DNA of 64,000 nt from Fuerstiella marisgermanici (GTDB lineage: Bacteria; Planctomycetota; Planctomycetia; Planctomycetales; Planctomycetaceae), in contig NZ_CP017641.1 of the NCBI RefSeq assembly GCF_001983935.1, positions 8,781,001-8,845,000 of the forward strand, written 5' to 3'. Made by a program: the position numbers and the translations under genes. Position 1 is the stretch's first letter, and each line of letters begins with the position of its first letter. Shown piece after piece: positions 54,643 through 64,000 of this stretch. The notes below the pieces were generated by a model, which saw only the letters and a list, made by a program, of their open reading frames with translations, was not told the origin of the DNA and did no database searches.

Positions 54643-56034
54643 TCAGGAATGAATGGCGCGTCGTTCGACGGCCATGGCGGCCTCTTTGATGGCTTCGGCC
54701 AGGGTCGGGTGAGCGTGGCAACAGCGTGCGATGTCTTCGCTACTGGCTCCAAACTCCATTGCGACCGCCGCTTCCGCAATTAATTCGCCGGCGTGAGCTC
54801 CGATGATGTGTACGCCAAGCACGCGATCGCTTTCTGCGTCTGCGATGACCTTGACGAAGCCCTCCGTGTGTCCTGCCGCGCGAGCTCGACCATTGGCGGC
54901 AAACGAAAAGCGGCCGACCTTGATCTTGTGGCCGCGTTCCTTCAGAGCGTCTTCTGTTTCACCAACGGATGCGATTTCGGGTGCCGTATAGATGACGCCC
55001 GGAATGGTTCCGTAGTTGATGTGGCCGTGGCCCGTGGCAATCTTTTCGACGCAGGCGATGCCTTCTTCTTCGGCTTTATGAGCCAACATGGCTCCGCCGA
55101 TGACGTCGCCAATCGCGTACACGCCAGACGCCGTCGTTTGATAGGACGAATTCACCTGGATGAAGCCGCGTTGATCAGTTCCAACGCCGGCACGCTTGAG
55201 ACCAAGGTTATCCGTGCAGGGCCGCCGACCGACGGCGATAAGGACTCGATCACAACTAATTGCGTCACGGCCTTCGACTTCAATTAAGCATGTCTTGCCG
55301 TCGGAAGTGACCTTTTGAACCTTCGTGCCCAGCTGGAAGTCCATGCCCTGCTTCTGCAGGATTTTTTGAGCTTCCTTCGCCACCTGCGAGTCTGTGCCCG
55401 GCAGAATTCGAGGTAGATATTCCAAAACGGTGACCCGCGAACCTAAGCGCCGCCAGACGGTGCCCAGCTCCAGCCCAATGACGCCTGCACCGATAACAAC
55501 AAGGTGCTCCGGAATATCGGGCCAGGCCAATGCTTCGGTACTGGTACCAATGCGATCGCCGTCCGGTTCCATACCGGGGAAGGAAGACGAAACACTGCCG
55601 GTGGCGATGAGGATATGTTTAGCTTTGAGTTGAACGGGTTCCGCATCGCCGGAAGCGACTTCAACTTTTCCTCCACCCAGCAGGCAACCGTGGCCGAAAT
55701 GCCGGTCAATTTTGTGCTTCTTCAGCAGCCCCTGGATCCCGCCGTCCAGTTGAGCGACCACGCCATCTTTGTGAGCCATCATCTGCGGAAGATCAACTTT
55801 GACCTCGCCCGCAATCAGGCCTCGTTCCGCGAATGAATGTTGCGACTGTTCCAGCAGTTCGGTGGTTTCCAACAACGCCTTGCTGGGAATACAGCCGACT
55901 CGCAGGCATGTGCCGCCGAGTTTCTGTTCGCGTTCGATGACAGCGCACTTCAGGCCCAGTTGTGCACCGCGGATGGCGGCCACGTAGCCTCCGGGGCCTG
56001 CTCCGATAACAATTAGGTCGTAGGTTTCGGACAT
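54643..56034 (-). CDS. lpdA: Dihydrolipoyl dehydrogenase (E3)
   Basis: 463 residues, the family length. FAD site GAGPGGYVAA (about 11-20), the redox-active disulfide GGTCLRVGCIPSK (about 41-53), the NAD-binding GAGVIGLELG (about 180-189) and the C-terminal catalytic His in CHAHPTLAEA (about 444-453) are all present. It reoxidises lipoyl groups of the 2-oxoglutarate dehydrogenase complex with NAD+. It is the last gene of the sucA-sucB-lpdA operon; its start lies 1 base after the sucB stop. Confidence 0.96.
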   Translation of the reverse strand: MSETYDLIVIGAGPGGYVAAIRGAQLGLKCAVIEREQKLGGTCLRVGCIPSKALLETTELLEQSQHSFAERGLIAGEVKVDLPQMMAHKDGVVAQLDGGIQGLLKKHKIDRHFGHGCLLGGGKVEVASGDAEPVQLKAKHILIATGSVSSSFPGMEPDGDRIGTSTEALAWPDIPEHLVVIGAGVIGLELGTVWRRLGSRVTVLEYLPRILPGTDSQVAKEAQKILQKQGMDFQLGTKVQKVTSDGKTCLIEVEGRDAISCDRVLIAVGRRPCTDNLGLKRAGVGTDQRGFIQVNSSYQTTASGVYAIGDVIGGAMLAHKAEEEGIACVEKIATGHGHINYGTIPGVIYTAPEIASVGETEDALKERGHKIKVGRFSFAANGRARAAGHTEGFVKVIADAESDRVLGVHIIGAHAGELIAEAAVAMEFGASSEDIARCCHAHPTLAEAIKEAAMAVERRAIHS

Positions 56035-56035
56035 G

Positions 56036-57187
56036 TCAGACTTCCAAAACCAATCGCGCTGGATCTTCGATCACGTCTTTGATTCGCTTCAGAAACGTGA
56101 CCGCTTCTTTGCCATCGACCACTCGATGATCGTAGGTGAGTGCAACATACATCATTGGGCGAATGACGACTTCGCCATTGACCGCAATGGGTCGGTCCAC
56201 GATGCCGTGCATCCCCAGCACTCCGCTTTGAGGCGGATTGACGATGGGAGTCGAAAGCAGCGAACCGTAGACTCCGCCGTTGGTGACGGTAAAGGTGCCA
56301 CCTTCCAGTTCATCAAGGCTGATCTGATTCTTCTGAGCTCTCGCCCCAAAGTCTCGGATGGCCTGTTCGATTTCGGCGAAGCTCATGTTTTCTGCGTTGC
56401 GCAAGACTGGCACGACCAGTCCTTTACCGCCGCCGACAGCGATGCCGACATCGCAGTAGTTGTGGTAAATCAGCTTGTTGCCGTCCATCTGAGCGTTGAT
56501 CGCAGGGTATTCCTGCAACGCGTCGACGATGGCTTTTACAAAGAAGGACATGAAGCCCAGCTTGGTGCCGTATTTCTTTTCGAAGTCGTCTTTGTATTGC
56601 TGCCGCATTTCTTTGACGGCCAACATGTCGATCTCGTTGAAGGTCGTCAGCAGCGCGGCCGTTTGCTGAGCGTTGACCAATCGTGATGCGATCGTTTGCC
56701 GAATGGGACTCATCGGGACCGACTTGGTCTCGCGTGAACCCGTCATTGGCTTCGGTCCGCCGCCGCTTTGAACATGGCGAGCGACGTCTTCTTTGAGGAC
56801 ACGGCCGCTCGGCCCGCTGCCTGCGACTGATCCGGCGGGAAGGTTGGCTTCTTCCATTGCTCGTTCGGCTGCCGGCATGACATGTCCGCCGCCTGATGCT
56901 TTCGCGTCCGGGACAGCTGCTGCTTTGCTGGCGGCAGGCGCTTCGCCTTTTTCCATGTAGCCGATCACTTCGCCAATTTCCGCCGTATCGCCGGCTTCCT
57001 TCAGCACCTTTGTGATCGTGCCGGCAACGGGGGCGGGCACGTCAAACGTGGCTTTGTCTGTTTCCAGACCGACCACATTGCCGTCCAGCTCAACGAATGT
57101 ACCTTTATCGACGTACCATTCGCCAATGAACACTTCCGTGATCGATTCACCGACGGCCGGGATTTTGATTTCAACTTCGCTGCTCAT
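56036..57187 (-). CDS. sucB: Dihydrolipoamide succinyltransferase (E2)
   Basis: 383 residues. One N-terminal lipoyl domain with the lipoyl-Lys in ETDKA (about 43), an Ala/Pro/Gly linker, a peripheral subunit-binding domain (about 103-142, [14 protein letters not shown]) and the catalytic acyltransferase domain ending in [16 protein letters not shown] (about 352-367, His and Asp of the active site). It transfers the succinyl group to CoA in the 2-oxoglutarate dehydrogenase complex. The start overlaps the sucA stop by 4 bases. Confidence 0.95.
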   Translation of the reverse strand: MSSEVEIKIPAVGESITEVFIGEWYVDKGTFVELDGNVVGLETDKATFDVPAPVAGTITKVLKEAGDTAEIGEVIGYMEKGEAPAASKAAAVPDAKASGGGHVMPAAERAMEEANLPAGSVAGSGPSGRVLKEDVARHVQSGGGPKPMTGSRETKSVPMSPIRQTIASRLVNAQQTAALLTTFNEIDMLAVKEMRQQYKDDFEKKYGTKLGFMSFFVKAIVDALQEYPAINAQMDGNKLIYHNYCDVGIAVGGGKGLVVPVLRNAENMSFAEIEQAIRDFGARAQKNQISLDELEGGTFTVTNGGVYGSLLSTPIVNPPQSGVLGMHGIVDRPIAVNGEVVIRPMMYVALTYDHRVVDGKEAVTFLKRIKDVIEDPARLVLEV

Positions 57188-60060
57188 GAGATTTCCAGAG
57201 CCTCTTTCAAGATGGCTTGCTGTTCAATTTTGTGGCTTGTGCCCGACCCCGTCGCCGGACTCGCCGATTCTACACGTGTGATGCCGGTCAATTGGTGAGT
57301 GTCGAAGACAGAATCTCCGAAGCGAATTCGAATCGACGGCCACGCACCCATATTACGCGGTTCTTCCTGAACCCAGAACACGGGCACATCTTTTCCATAG
57401 ACTGAGAGTTTCTGCCGCAACTCGGCCTCAGGAAACGGATACAACTGCTCAACTCGCAAAATCGCGACGTCGTCTCGACCGGATTCCTTGCGCACACTGT
57501 GCAGTTCGTAGAAAATCTTGCCGCTGCAGAGCAGAATGCGTTTCACGCCCTCAGGATTTGCTAGGTCGTCCGCAATCACTTCCTGAAAATGGCCTGACGT
57601 AAATTCTGAGGCCGGCGAAACAGCTTCTTTGTGCCGCAGGAGACTCTTGGGCGTCATCACGACCAGCGGCTTTTTCCACTTGCGTAGGGATTGTCGCCGC
57701 AGCAGGTGGAAGTGCTGAGCCGGTGTGGTTGGAGCCACAATCTGCATGTTGTCTTCTGCGGCCAGCGTCAGAAAGCGTTCAAGGCGAGCACTGCTGTGCT
57801 CCGGCCCTTGCCCTTCGAAGCCATGGGGCAACAACATCACCAGGCCACTCAGCCGCTTCCATTTGTCCTCGGCGCTGGAAATGAACTGGTCGATGATTAC
57901 CTGAGCCACGTTGACGAAGTCGCCGAACTGAGCCTCCCAAAGCGTAATGCCATGAGGTCGGTCGAGACTGTAGCCGTATTCAAAACCGAGGACACCAATT
58001 TCCGACAGTGGGCTGTTGTGAAATTCGACTAACTCGGGACGAGCCGCCAGGTCCTGGACACCCATCCAGACACGTCCGTCCTTCGCGTCGTGCAACGCCG
58101 CATGCCGATGGCTGAACGTGCCACGCCGCACGTCCTGCCCTGAAAACCGCAGCTGAAACCCTTCGGCCACCAGCGAACCCAGTGCCGCCAGTTCCGCTGT
58201 TCCCCAGTCAAACGGTTGTTCGCCCGCTCCCATTTGCCGCCGCTGTTGCAGAATGCGCACCAACCGCGGATGAGGTGTAAAGCCCTTGGGCGGAGTGCTC
58301 ACGGTATCGACCACTCGCTGCAGTTCCGCTGCCTCAATTGCCGTATCGACGTCGTCCGCATTGGCAACCGGCCCACCAAAGAAGTCCTTCCAGGTGCCTC
58401 CGCCACTGTCAGTCAGTGCTGCGAATTTGTCTTTGCGAGCCTCTTCCAACTCCTCTTCCAGAATCTGAGTCCGCCGTTCGACGATTTCGTTCGCTTCCTC
58501 GCGGGTCAGGCCTTCCAGCTTCAGCATACTGGCGAGGTAGTTTTCGAAAACGGTCTTCCGTTTGCGAATCATTTGGTACATCGTTGGTTGCGTGAACGCG
58601 GGCTCATCGCCTTCGTTGTGCCCTCGTCGTCGGAAGCAATACATGTCGATGATGACGTCGCGCTGAAACTTGTCTCGAAATTCCATCGCCAGTTGTACGA
58701 CTTGTGCGACCGCTTCCGGATCTTCGCCGTTTACGTGAAAGATCGGAATCTGCAGCATGCGGGCCACGTCCGTCGCATAGGTGCACGAACGGCCCTCCGA
58801 AGGCGACGTGGTGAATCCGACCTGATTGTTGACGATAATGTGAAGCGTCCCGCCCGTACGGTAGCCGGACAGCTCGCTGAGGTTCAGTGTTTCCTGAGCG
58901 ACCCCTTCGCCGGCAAACGCAGCGTCGCCGTGAATCAGAATTCCCATGCTGCGGCGACGTTCGTAGTCTTCGCGGTGATCCTGCTTGGCTCGCAGACGAC
59001 CCAACGCAACCGGATTCACAAATTCCAGATGACTCGGGTTAAAGCACAGCGTGAGATGCACGTCCTTGCCTGTGGTCGTCGTCCAGTCTGAGCTGTAGCC
59101 GAGATGATATTTCACATCGCCTCGGCCCATCTGCAGTTCCGGGTCCTTGTCTTCGAACTCGCGGAAAATCCGACTTGGCCGCTTGCCCATGATGTTCGCC
59201 AGCACATTCAGCCGGCCTCGATGAGCCATCCCCATCACCACAAGATCGATACCCTGCTCGCCGGCCCGCTCGATGGCCATGTCCAGTAACGGAATCAGAC
59301 TTTCCGCACCCTCCAGTGAGAAACTCTTCGCCCCCACGTACTTCTTCTGAATGAATTCCTCAAACATCACGGCGTCGCTAAGCCGGGTCAGAATGCGAAT
59401 TTGTTCGTCCCGTGAAAGCCGGATTCGGTTCCCGCTGCGTTCCATGCGGTCTCGCAACCACGATCGCACCTGCAGGCTGTCGATGTGCATGAACTGCACA
59501 CCAATCGACCGGCAATACGTCATTTGCAACCACTGCAGCATGTCGCCCAGCGTTCGGCATTCGGCCCCGCCGAACCACTGGGTCGAGAACTCCATGCCCA
59601 TGTGCTCGTCGGTGAAACCGTAGAAAGCCGGGTCCAGTTCTGGTGGTTCCGGGCGTTTAGCGTGGAGCGGATCGATCTGAGCAATAATGTGTCCGCGCAC
59701 GCGATAGTTGCGGATCAGCTGGTCGAGCCGTTCCTGCAGAATGGCGGTTTCTGAACTCGCCGCCTGACCGCCGGCGAGTTTCGCCTGGCGATGAAAAATG
59801 CTGTCATGCCGAAACGGCGTCTGCAAAACGGCAGCGGTGACGTCTTCGTGCCCCGCGTGGATGTCGTCAAAGTAGTCGCGCCAGTCTGGCGAAACGGCGT
59901 TGCGATCGTGCAGATAATCAGCGTACTGCTGCTCGATAAAAGCAAGACTTTGCGTGCTAAGCTGCGAAGTTGATCGCCGAGGTTTGTGCTCGCCGGATGG
60001 CTCGACGGGCGAATCCAAAAATTGTGGGGCGGCCGCAGGGTTGTGAGATTGCGATGACAT
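57184..60060 (-). CDS. sucA: 2-oxoglutarate dehydrogenase E1 component
   Basis: 958 residues, the expected length. The TPP-dependent decarboxylating subunit of the complex. N-terminal [12 protein letters not shown] segment, then the [17 protein letters not shown] block (about 283-299), the TPP-binding [18 protein letters not shown] and [10 protein letters not shown] (about 378-395 and 414-423), and a late [22 protein letters not shown] block. It works with SucB and LpdA, encoded directly downstream. It is the first gene of the operon, with a short AT-poor upstream gap. Confidence 0.96.
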   Translation of the reverse strand: MSSQSHNPAAAPQFLDSPVEPSGEHKPRRSTSQLSTQSLAFIEQQYADYLHDRNAVSPDWRDYFDDIHAGHEDVTAAVLQTPFRHDSIFHRQAKLAGGQAASSETAILQERLDQLIRNYRVRGHIIAQIDPLHAKRPEPPELDPAFYGFTDEHMGMEFSTQWFGGAECRTLGDMLQWLQMTYCRSIGVQFMHIDSLQVRSWLRDRMERSGNRIRLSRDEQIRILTRLSDAVMFEEFIQKKYVGAKSFSLEGAESLIPLLDMAIERAGEQGIDLVVMGMAHRGRLNVLANIMGKRPSRIFREFEDKDPELQMGRGDVKYHLGYSSDWTTTTGKDVHLTLCFNPSHLEFVNPVALGRLRAKQDHREDYERRRSMGILIHGDAAFAGEGVAQETLNLSELSGYRTGGTLHIIVNNQVGFTTSPSEGRSCTYATDVARMLQIPIFHVNGEDPEAVAQVVQLAMEFRDKFQRDVIIDMYCFRRRGHNEGDEPAFTQPTMYQMIRKRKTVFENYLASMLKLEGLTREEANEIVERRTQILEEELEEARKDKFAALTDSGGGTWKDFFGGPVANADDVDTAIEAAELQRVVDTVSTPPKGFTPHPRLVRILQQRRQMGAGEQPFDWGTAELAALGSLVAEGFQLRFSGQDVRRGTFSHRHAALHDAKDGRVWMGVQDLAARPELVEFHNSPLSEIGVLGFEYGYSLDRPHGITLWEAQFGDFVNVAQVIIDQFISSAEDKWKRLSGLVMLLPHGFEGQGPEHSSARLERFLTLAAEDNMQIVAPTTPAQHFHLLRRQSLRKWKKPLVVMTPKSLLRHKEAVSPASEFTSGHFQEVIADDLANPEGVKRILLCSGKIFYELHSVRKESGRDDVAILRVEQLYPFPEAELRQKLSVYGKDVPVFWVQEEPRNMGAWPSIRIRFGDSVFDTHQLTGITRVESASPATGSGTSHKIEQQAILKEALEIS

Positions 60061-60191
60061 TCGGATTTAACGGCGATCGGCTGACGCGGTGAATTGAGAC
60101 GACCCGGGAATGATAGACTCCCACGCGCGAATGGGAAGGTTCATCAAGCTCTGGTGCGGGAGAATGACAAATGGAAGGGGAGGATTGAACC

Positions 60192-60320
60192 ATGACGATT
60201 GCCAAACGACAAAATGAAGCCGATCGCAATGGTGAACCGGCTGACAATTCCCAATCTGACGGTTTTCCGTTTGCCGAACCCATAAGCTGTGTTCGTGGGT
60301 TGCGGCGCCAGGATCGTTAG
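60192..60320 (+). CDS. Possible small protein (42 residues)
   Basis: A 43-codon frame starting at ATG 60192 with an excellent GGGGAGG ribosome-binding site 8 bases upstream and stopping at 60320. The product (begins MTIAKRQNEADRNGEP) is polar with no signal or membrane helix. It lies in the gap between divergent sucA and the fusion gene. Strong RBS and position support translation; length and lack of a family make it uncertain. Confidence 0.4.
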   Translation: MTIAKRQNEADRNGEPADNSQSDGFPFAEPISCVRGLRRQDR

Positions 60321-60434
60321 GCCACTGCCTGGTACATGTAGCAGATTTCCCTAATCCCCACTACACTCCGTTTCCGGGACTTCTGCAGTACGCAACTTCC
60401 CCGTCGTACCAGGACTTACCGTATTGGAAACGCA

Positions 60435-63400
60435 ATGACTGCGGAACCGGTTTCGGAACATTCGGCTCAACGATCCCTCACTTCAAAGTCGTTTGTCGGC
60501 TATTTGGTGATGAGTTTCCTGACGGCCGTCAACGACAACATGTTTCGCTGGCTGATTGTACCGATCGCAAAGTATCGGTATTCATCCATCGAAGGTCTGA
60601 CAGCCGCCCAACGGGAAGCCAACGAAGCGACGGTGCTGGCTCTGGGCCTGGGCTGCTTCATTTTGCCCTTCATCGCTTTTGCCCCGTGGTCTGGCTGGGT
60701 GGCTGACAAGTTCAGCAAGCGAAGCTCCACGATTACCCTGAAAATATCCGAAGGCGTGATCATGGTGGCCGGGCTGGCTTCCATCTGGCTGGGCAACCTG
60801 ACCGTGATGTACGTCGTGTTGTTCCTGATGGGAACTCAAAGTGCTCTGCTGAGTACCGCGAAGTTTGGCATCATTCCGGAACTCGTGCCCCGCGAAAAGA
60901 TCTCAGCCGCAAACGGGCTGGCCGGACTTGTGACTCTGGTGGCTGTCATCGCCGGGACAATCGCAGGCAACGAACTATACGCGGCCACTGGCCCGGACGG
61001 TCTGCAGCGAATCTGGATTTCCGCTGTTGCTCTGCTGGGCGTAGCGGGGCTGGGCGTGGTCTCAAGCATGATGCTGGCTCCGGTCGCCCCGGCAAATTCC
61101 GCGATCGCCTTTCCGTGGAATCCGATTTCAGCGTCGTGGCGAGACCTGAAGCTGGTCATGAGCGACGTACCTATTCTGCGCGTCACCCTGGGAATTGCGT
61201 TTTTCTGGTCACTGGCGTCGCTCGCACAATTAAATATCGACACGCATGTAAATCTGAACCTGCGGATGAGCCAGCAGGAAGTCGGCCAGTACCTTGCGGT
61301 GTTGTCTGTGGGCGTCGGGATTGGCAGCGTGCTGGCGGGGTTTTGGTCTGGCGGACGGGTCGAACTGGGAATGGTGCCACTCGGGGCTGTGACCATGGCC
61401 CTGGCGTGTCTGCTGGCGTTTGTGTGCGGTGGAAGCTGGTGGCTGTTCGGCGCGGCGCTGGTTATGATCGGCGTCGGTGGTGGACTTTTTAACGTTCCGT
61501 TGACGGCTTATGTTCAGGACCGCAGCCCCCATGAATCTCTCGGAGCGATCCTTGCGGCCGGCCATCAAATCACGGCGGTTGGCATCCTGTTGGTATCCGT
61601 CCTTTTTCCTTTTCTGAGAAACGGGTTAGGCTGCTCAGCGGACCAGATCTTCCTGATCGCGGGCATCAGCACGCTGCCGATTGCGATGTATGTCGTGTGG
61701 CTGATTCCTCAGGCCACGATCCGGTTTCTGGTTTGGCTGTTGAGCCGCACCGTGTACAAAGTTCGCCTTCATGGCATTGAGAACATTCCGGAACGCGGTT
61801 CGGCGCTGTTGGTGGCGAATCACGTTTCGTGGATCGACGGCGTATTAATCCTGCTCGCCAGTTCCCGACCGATTCGCATGATTGCGTACGCTGATTACGT
61901 GAAGGGCGGCGTGATCGGCTGGCTGTCGAAGCTGTTCGAGATCATCCCTATTCGCAGTGGCGATGGTCCTCGAGCACTGATGGAGTCGTTAAATACAGCG
62001 CGCGACGCGTTGAAGAACGGCGAGCTGGTTTGCATTTTCGCGGAAGGCCGAATTTCCCGAACGGGTGAACTGCTGAAGTTTGAACGCGGGATGATTAAGA
62101 TTCTGAAAGGCACGGACGCTCCCGTGTCGCCCGTCTATCTTGACGAACTCTGGGGCAGCATCTTCAGTTATGAAGGTGGCAAATTCTTCTGGAAGAAGCC
62201 GAAGCACTGGCCGTATCCGGTGTCGATAAACTTCGGAACTCTGATTCCTCACAAAGACGTCACGGATGTGAACGCCGTGCGAAACGCAGTGCTGGATCTG
62301 AAAGATGATTCTATCGCTCGCAGAAAGGAACGCCGCATGATCCCGGCCATTCGTTTTATTCGACAATGTCGGCTTGCCTGGAAACGTACCAAAGTCGCGG
62401 ATTCGGCAGGGACAGTCCTGACCGGCGGGACGCTGCTCACCGGTTCGCTGGCATTCCACAAACTTCTGACGACGTCTGTATTAAAGCCCAACGAAAACAT
62501 GATCGGGCTTCTGCTGCCACCGTCCGCTGGCGGCGCGATTGCCAACTTCGCCGTTGCGCTGGCGGGCAAAGTGTCAGTGAATCTGAACTACACGCTGACC
62601 GATGATGTCGTGAATTACTGCATCAAAGAAGCGGGCATCAAGCAGGTCATTACAAGTCGCAAATTCATGGAGAAAAAGCCCATGAATCTGGACGCCGAAC
62701 TGATTCATATGGAAGATCTGAAGCAGCAGATCGGAGGCGTCGCGAAGGCCGCTGCGTTTGCGAAAGCGAAGCTGATGCCTTTGGGGATGCTGAGCAAAAG
62801 CCTCGGCCTGACCACGATTCAGGCCGACGACATGATGGCGATTATCTTCACATCCGGGTCTACCGGCGAACCGAAGGGGGTCATGCTGTCGCACGGCAAC
62901 ATCAACTCAAACCTCGACGCCGCCGACGAACTGCTGAAGCTGAAGCCGACGGACATGCTGCTGGGAGTACTGCCGTTCTTTCATTCCTTCGGCTACACCA
63001 TCACACTTTGGCTGCCCGGCTGCGTCGACGCGGGAGCCGTCTTCCACTTCAATCCTTTGGATTCGAGGATGGTGGGGAAACTTGTCGAAAAGCACAAAGC
63101 GACCATCATTGCCGCCACGCCGACCTTCCTGAGGTCGTACATGAAACGATGCAGCGTGGAAGAATTCGCGTCGGTCAATCTCGTAATCGCCGGGGCGGAA
63201 AAGCTGCCGCCCGAATTGTCAGACGCATGGCAGAAGAAGTACGGCATCTCGCCCATGGAAGGCTACGGGACGACGGAGCTGTCGCCACTGGCGTCAGTAA
63301 ACGTTCCGGAAAACCGGGCCGGGCGAACAGACCTGATGAAACCAGGCTCCGTTGGCAAAGTCATTTCCTGCAGTCGAGCGGCCGTGTTTCATCCCGACAC

Positions 63401-63920
63401 CGGCGAGGAGCTTACCTGCGGCGAGGAAGGTATGCTGAAGATCAAAGGCCCGAACGTGATGCTGGGCTACATGAATCGCCCGGAAGCTACGGCCGAAGCG
63501 ATCCACGACGGATGGTACAACACTGGCGATGTGGCTCGCGTTGATGCGAACGGCTTTATCGAAATCACAGGCCGCCAAAGTCGCTTTTCGAAGATCGGCG
63601 GCGAAATGGTGCCGCACATTCGCATCGAGCAGGAGATCAATCGGATCATCGATGATGAGGACACCGACGATCCGGAAATCCTCTGCGCCGTGACCGCCGT
63701 CCCCGATGCGAAGAAAGGCGAACGACTCATTGTTCTTCACAAACCGATGACGCGAACGGTAAAAGAAGTGCAGGATGAACTGCAGAAAGTCGGATTCCCG
63801 AACCTCTGGATTCCGTCGTCAGACAGTTTTGTCGAAGTCGAAAGCATTCCGCTGCTGGGCACCGGCAAACTGGACCTTCGAGCTCTAAAAGATGCGGCGA
63901 TGGAAAAGTTTGGGAGTTAG
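60435..63920 (+). CDS. LplT-PlsC-acyl-ligase fusion (lysophospholipid flippase/acyltransferase/acyl-ACP or acyl-CoA ligase)
   Basis: 1161 residues, three domains. (1) About 15-430: MFS permease of LplT type (begins SFLTAVNDNMFRW), moving lysophospholipid across the inner membrane. (2) About 440-640: PlsC-like acyltransferase with NHVSWIDG (HxxxxD catalytic motif) and FAEGRIS. (3) About 660-1160: AMP-forming acyl ligase with IIFTSGSTGEPKGVMLSHGN, YGTTE and the C-terminal GTGKLDLR. In other bacteria LplT and Aas are separate genes that together recover lysophosphatidylethanolamine and re-acylate it; here one polypeptide carries all. Substrate headgroup is inferred. Confidence 0.92.
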   Translation: MTAEPVSEHSAQRSLTSKSFVGYLVMSFLTAVNDNMFRWLIVPIAKYRYSSIEGLTAAQREANEATVLALGLGCFILPFIAFAPWSGWVADKFSKRSSTITLKISEGVIMVAGLASIWLGNLTVMYVVLFLMGTQSALLSTAKFGIIPELVPREKISAANGLAGLVTLVAVIAGTIAGNELYAATGPDGLQRIWISAVALLGVAGLGVVSSMMLAPVAPANSAIAFPWNPISASWRDLKLVMSDVPILRVTLGIAFFWSLASLAQLNIDTHVNLNLRMSQQEVGQYLAVLSVGVGIGSVLAGFWSGGRVELGMVPLGAVTMALACLLAFVCGGSWWLFGAALVMIGVGGGLFNVPLTAYVQDRSPHESLGAILAAGHQITAVGILLVSVLFPFLRNGLGCSADQIFLIAGISTLPIAMYVVWLIPQATIRFLVWLLSRTVYKVRLHGIENIPERGSALLVANHVSWIDGVLILLASSRPIRMIAYADYVKGGVIGWLSKLFEIIPIRSGDGPRALMESLNTARDALKNGELVCIFAEGRISRTGELLKFERGMIKILKGTDAPVSPVYLDELWGSIFSYEGGKFFWKKPKHWPYPVSINFGTLIPHKDVTDVNAVRNAVLDLKDDSIARRKERRMIPAIRFIRQCRLAWKRTKVADSAGTVLTGGTLLTGSLAFHKLLTTSVLKPNENMIGLLLPPSAGGAIANFAVALAGKVSVNLNYTLTDDVVNYCIKEAGIKQVITSRKFMEKKPMNLDAELIHMEDLKQQIGGVAKAAAFAKAKLMPLGMLSKSLGLTTIQADDMMAIIFTSGSTGEPKGVMLSHGNINSNLDAADELLKLKPTDMLLGVLPFFHSFGYTITLWLPGCVDAGAVFHFNPLDSRMVGKLVEKHKATIIAATPTFLRSYMKRCSVEEFASVNLVIAGAEKLPPELSDAWQKKYGISPMEGYGTTELSPLASVNVPENRAGRTDLMKPGSVGKVISCSRAAVFHPDTGEELTCGEEGMLKIKGPNVMLGYMNRPEATAEAIHDGWYNTGDVARVDANGFIEITGRQSRFSKIGGEMVPHIRIEQEINRIIDDEDTDDPEILCAVTAVPDAKKGERLIVLHKPMTRTVKEVQDELQKVGFPNLWIPSSDSFVEVESIPLLGTGKLDLRALKDAAMEKFGS

Positions 63921-63923
63921 CGG

Positions 63924-64000
63924 CTACTCCAATTCAGGAATCGGATCTTTGGGCCCGACATTTTCCCCTTCCCAATTGACCGAACCGTCTTCGCCGTACA
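63924..64000 (-). CDS. C-terminal end of a minus-strand protein (rest outside window)
   Basis: The minus strand is open from the right edge to a TAG at 63924-63926, giving a C-terminus that ends GPKDPIPELE with Gly/Asp/Glu-rich residues before it. The composition is protein-like and its stop is convergent with the fusion gene 4 bases away. Too short to name. Confidence 0.5.
   Translation of the reverse strand, partial: YGEDGSVNWEGENVGPKDPIPELE

Overview
The window looks like chromosomal DNA of a planctomycete (Planctomycetota). The evidence is family-level: two Tat-exported DUF1501 proteins, many short lipoproteins, small membrane proteins starting with an NPYxxP motif, an exported ceramidase, sialidase, PhoD-like phosphatase and PQQ-type propeller, FHA regulators, a very long secretin, and plain Shine-Dalgarno sites. 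There is no rRNA, insertion sequence, phage or CRISPR array. Most of it is ordinary core genome with short intergenic gaps. A genus cannot be named safely.

Layout. 1-9.2 kb: end of an FHA protein, a BshB-like deacetylase, lipoproteins, a FHA-GAF-sigma54 activator, a zinc-ribbon protein, pheS and rpmI-rplT. 9.2-15.2 kb: an exported carboxypeptidase-regulatory-like protein, a 1339-residue secretin with an unusually long chain of N domains, a perfect 33-bp inverted repeat and a lipoprotein. 15.3-25.5 kb: exported or hydrolytic enzymes (two M20 peptidases, ceramidase, two DUF1501 proteins, sialidase, EEP nuclease/phosphatase) and a DUF368 membrane protein. 25.7-31.7 kb: DUF167, an antiporter-EIIA fusion, a hydroxyacid dehydrogenase, a ZnuA-like protein without its metal histidines, uppS and cdsA. 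31.7-33.3 kb: a solitary Dcm-like cytosine methyltransferase with an N-terminal ribbon-helix-helix domain, preceded by a palindrome that looks like its own operator. 33.3-39.6 kb: dnaE, a hypothetical protein and a PhoD-like phosphatase. 39.7-46.1 kb (all minus strand): a tight run of an MFS transporter, three small NPYxxP membrane proteins, an MJ0619/tetraether-synthase-like radical SAM enzyme and a cysteine-rich Lgt-like membrane protein, with a PQQ-propeller gene upstream. 46.6-49.6 kb: korAB. 49.7-51.5 kb: a Gly-rich secretin-like protein, a heptamer tandem repeat and tRNA-Leu(UAG). 52-64 kb: a threonine-dehydratase-like enzyme, an amidohydrolase, the lpd-sucB-sucA operon and a LplT-PlsC-acyl-ligase fusion.

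How the genes work together. Two different systems for 2-oxoglutarate to succinyl-CoA (ferredoxin-dependent KorAB and NAD-linked SucAB-Lpd) lie 5 kb apart. Membrane-lipid functions recur: uppS, cdsA, the LplT-PlsC-ligase fusion, and the radical SAM plus Lgt-like pair.

The most interesting items are: (1) the autoregulated-looking RHH-methyltransferase with a tiny truncated ORF at its 3' end; (2) the radical SAM/NPYxxP/Lgt-like gene run; and (3) four copies of a dispersed ~90-bp element whose terminal hairpin shows compensatory base changes, one copy of which supplies the last codons of the radical SAM gene.
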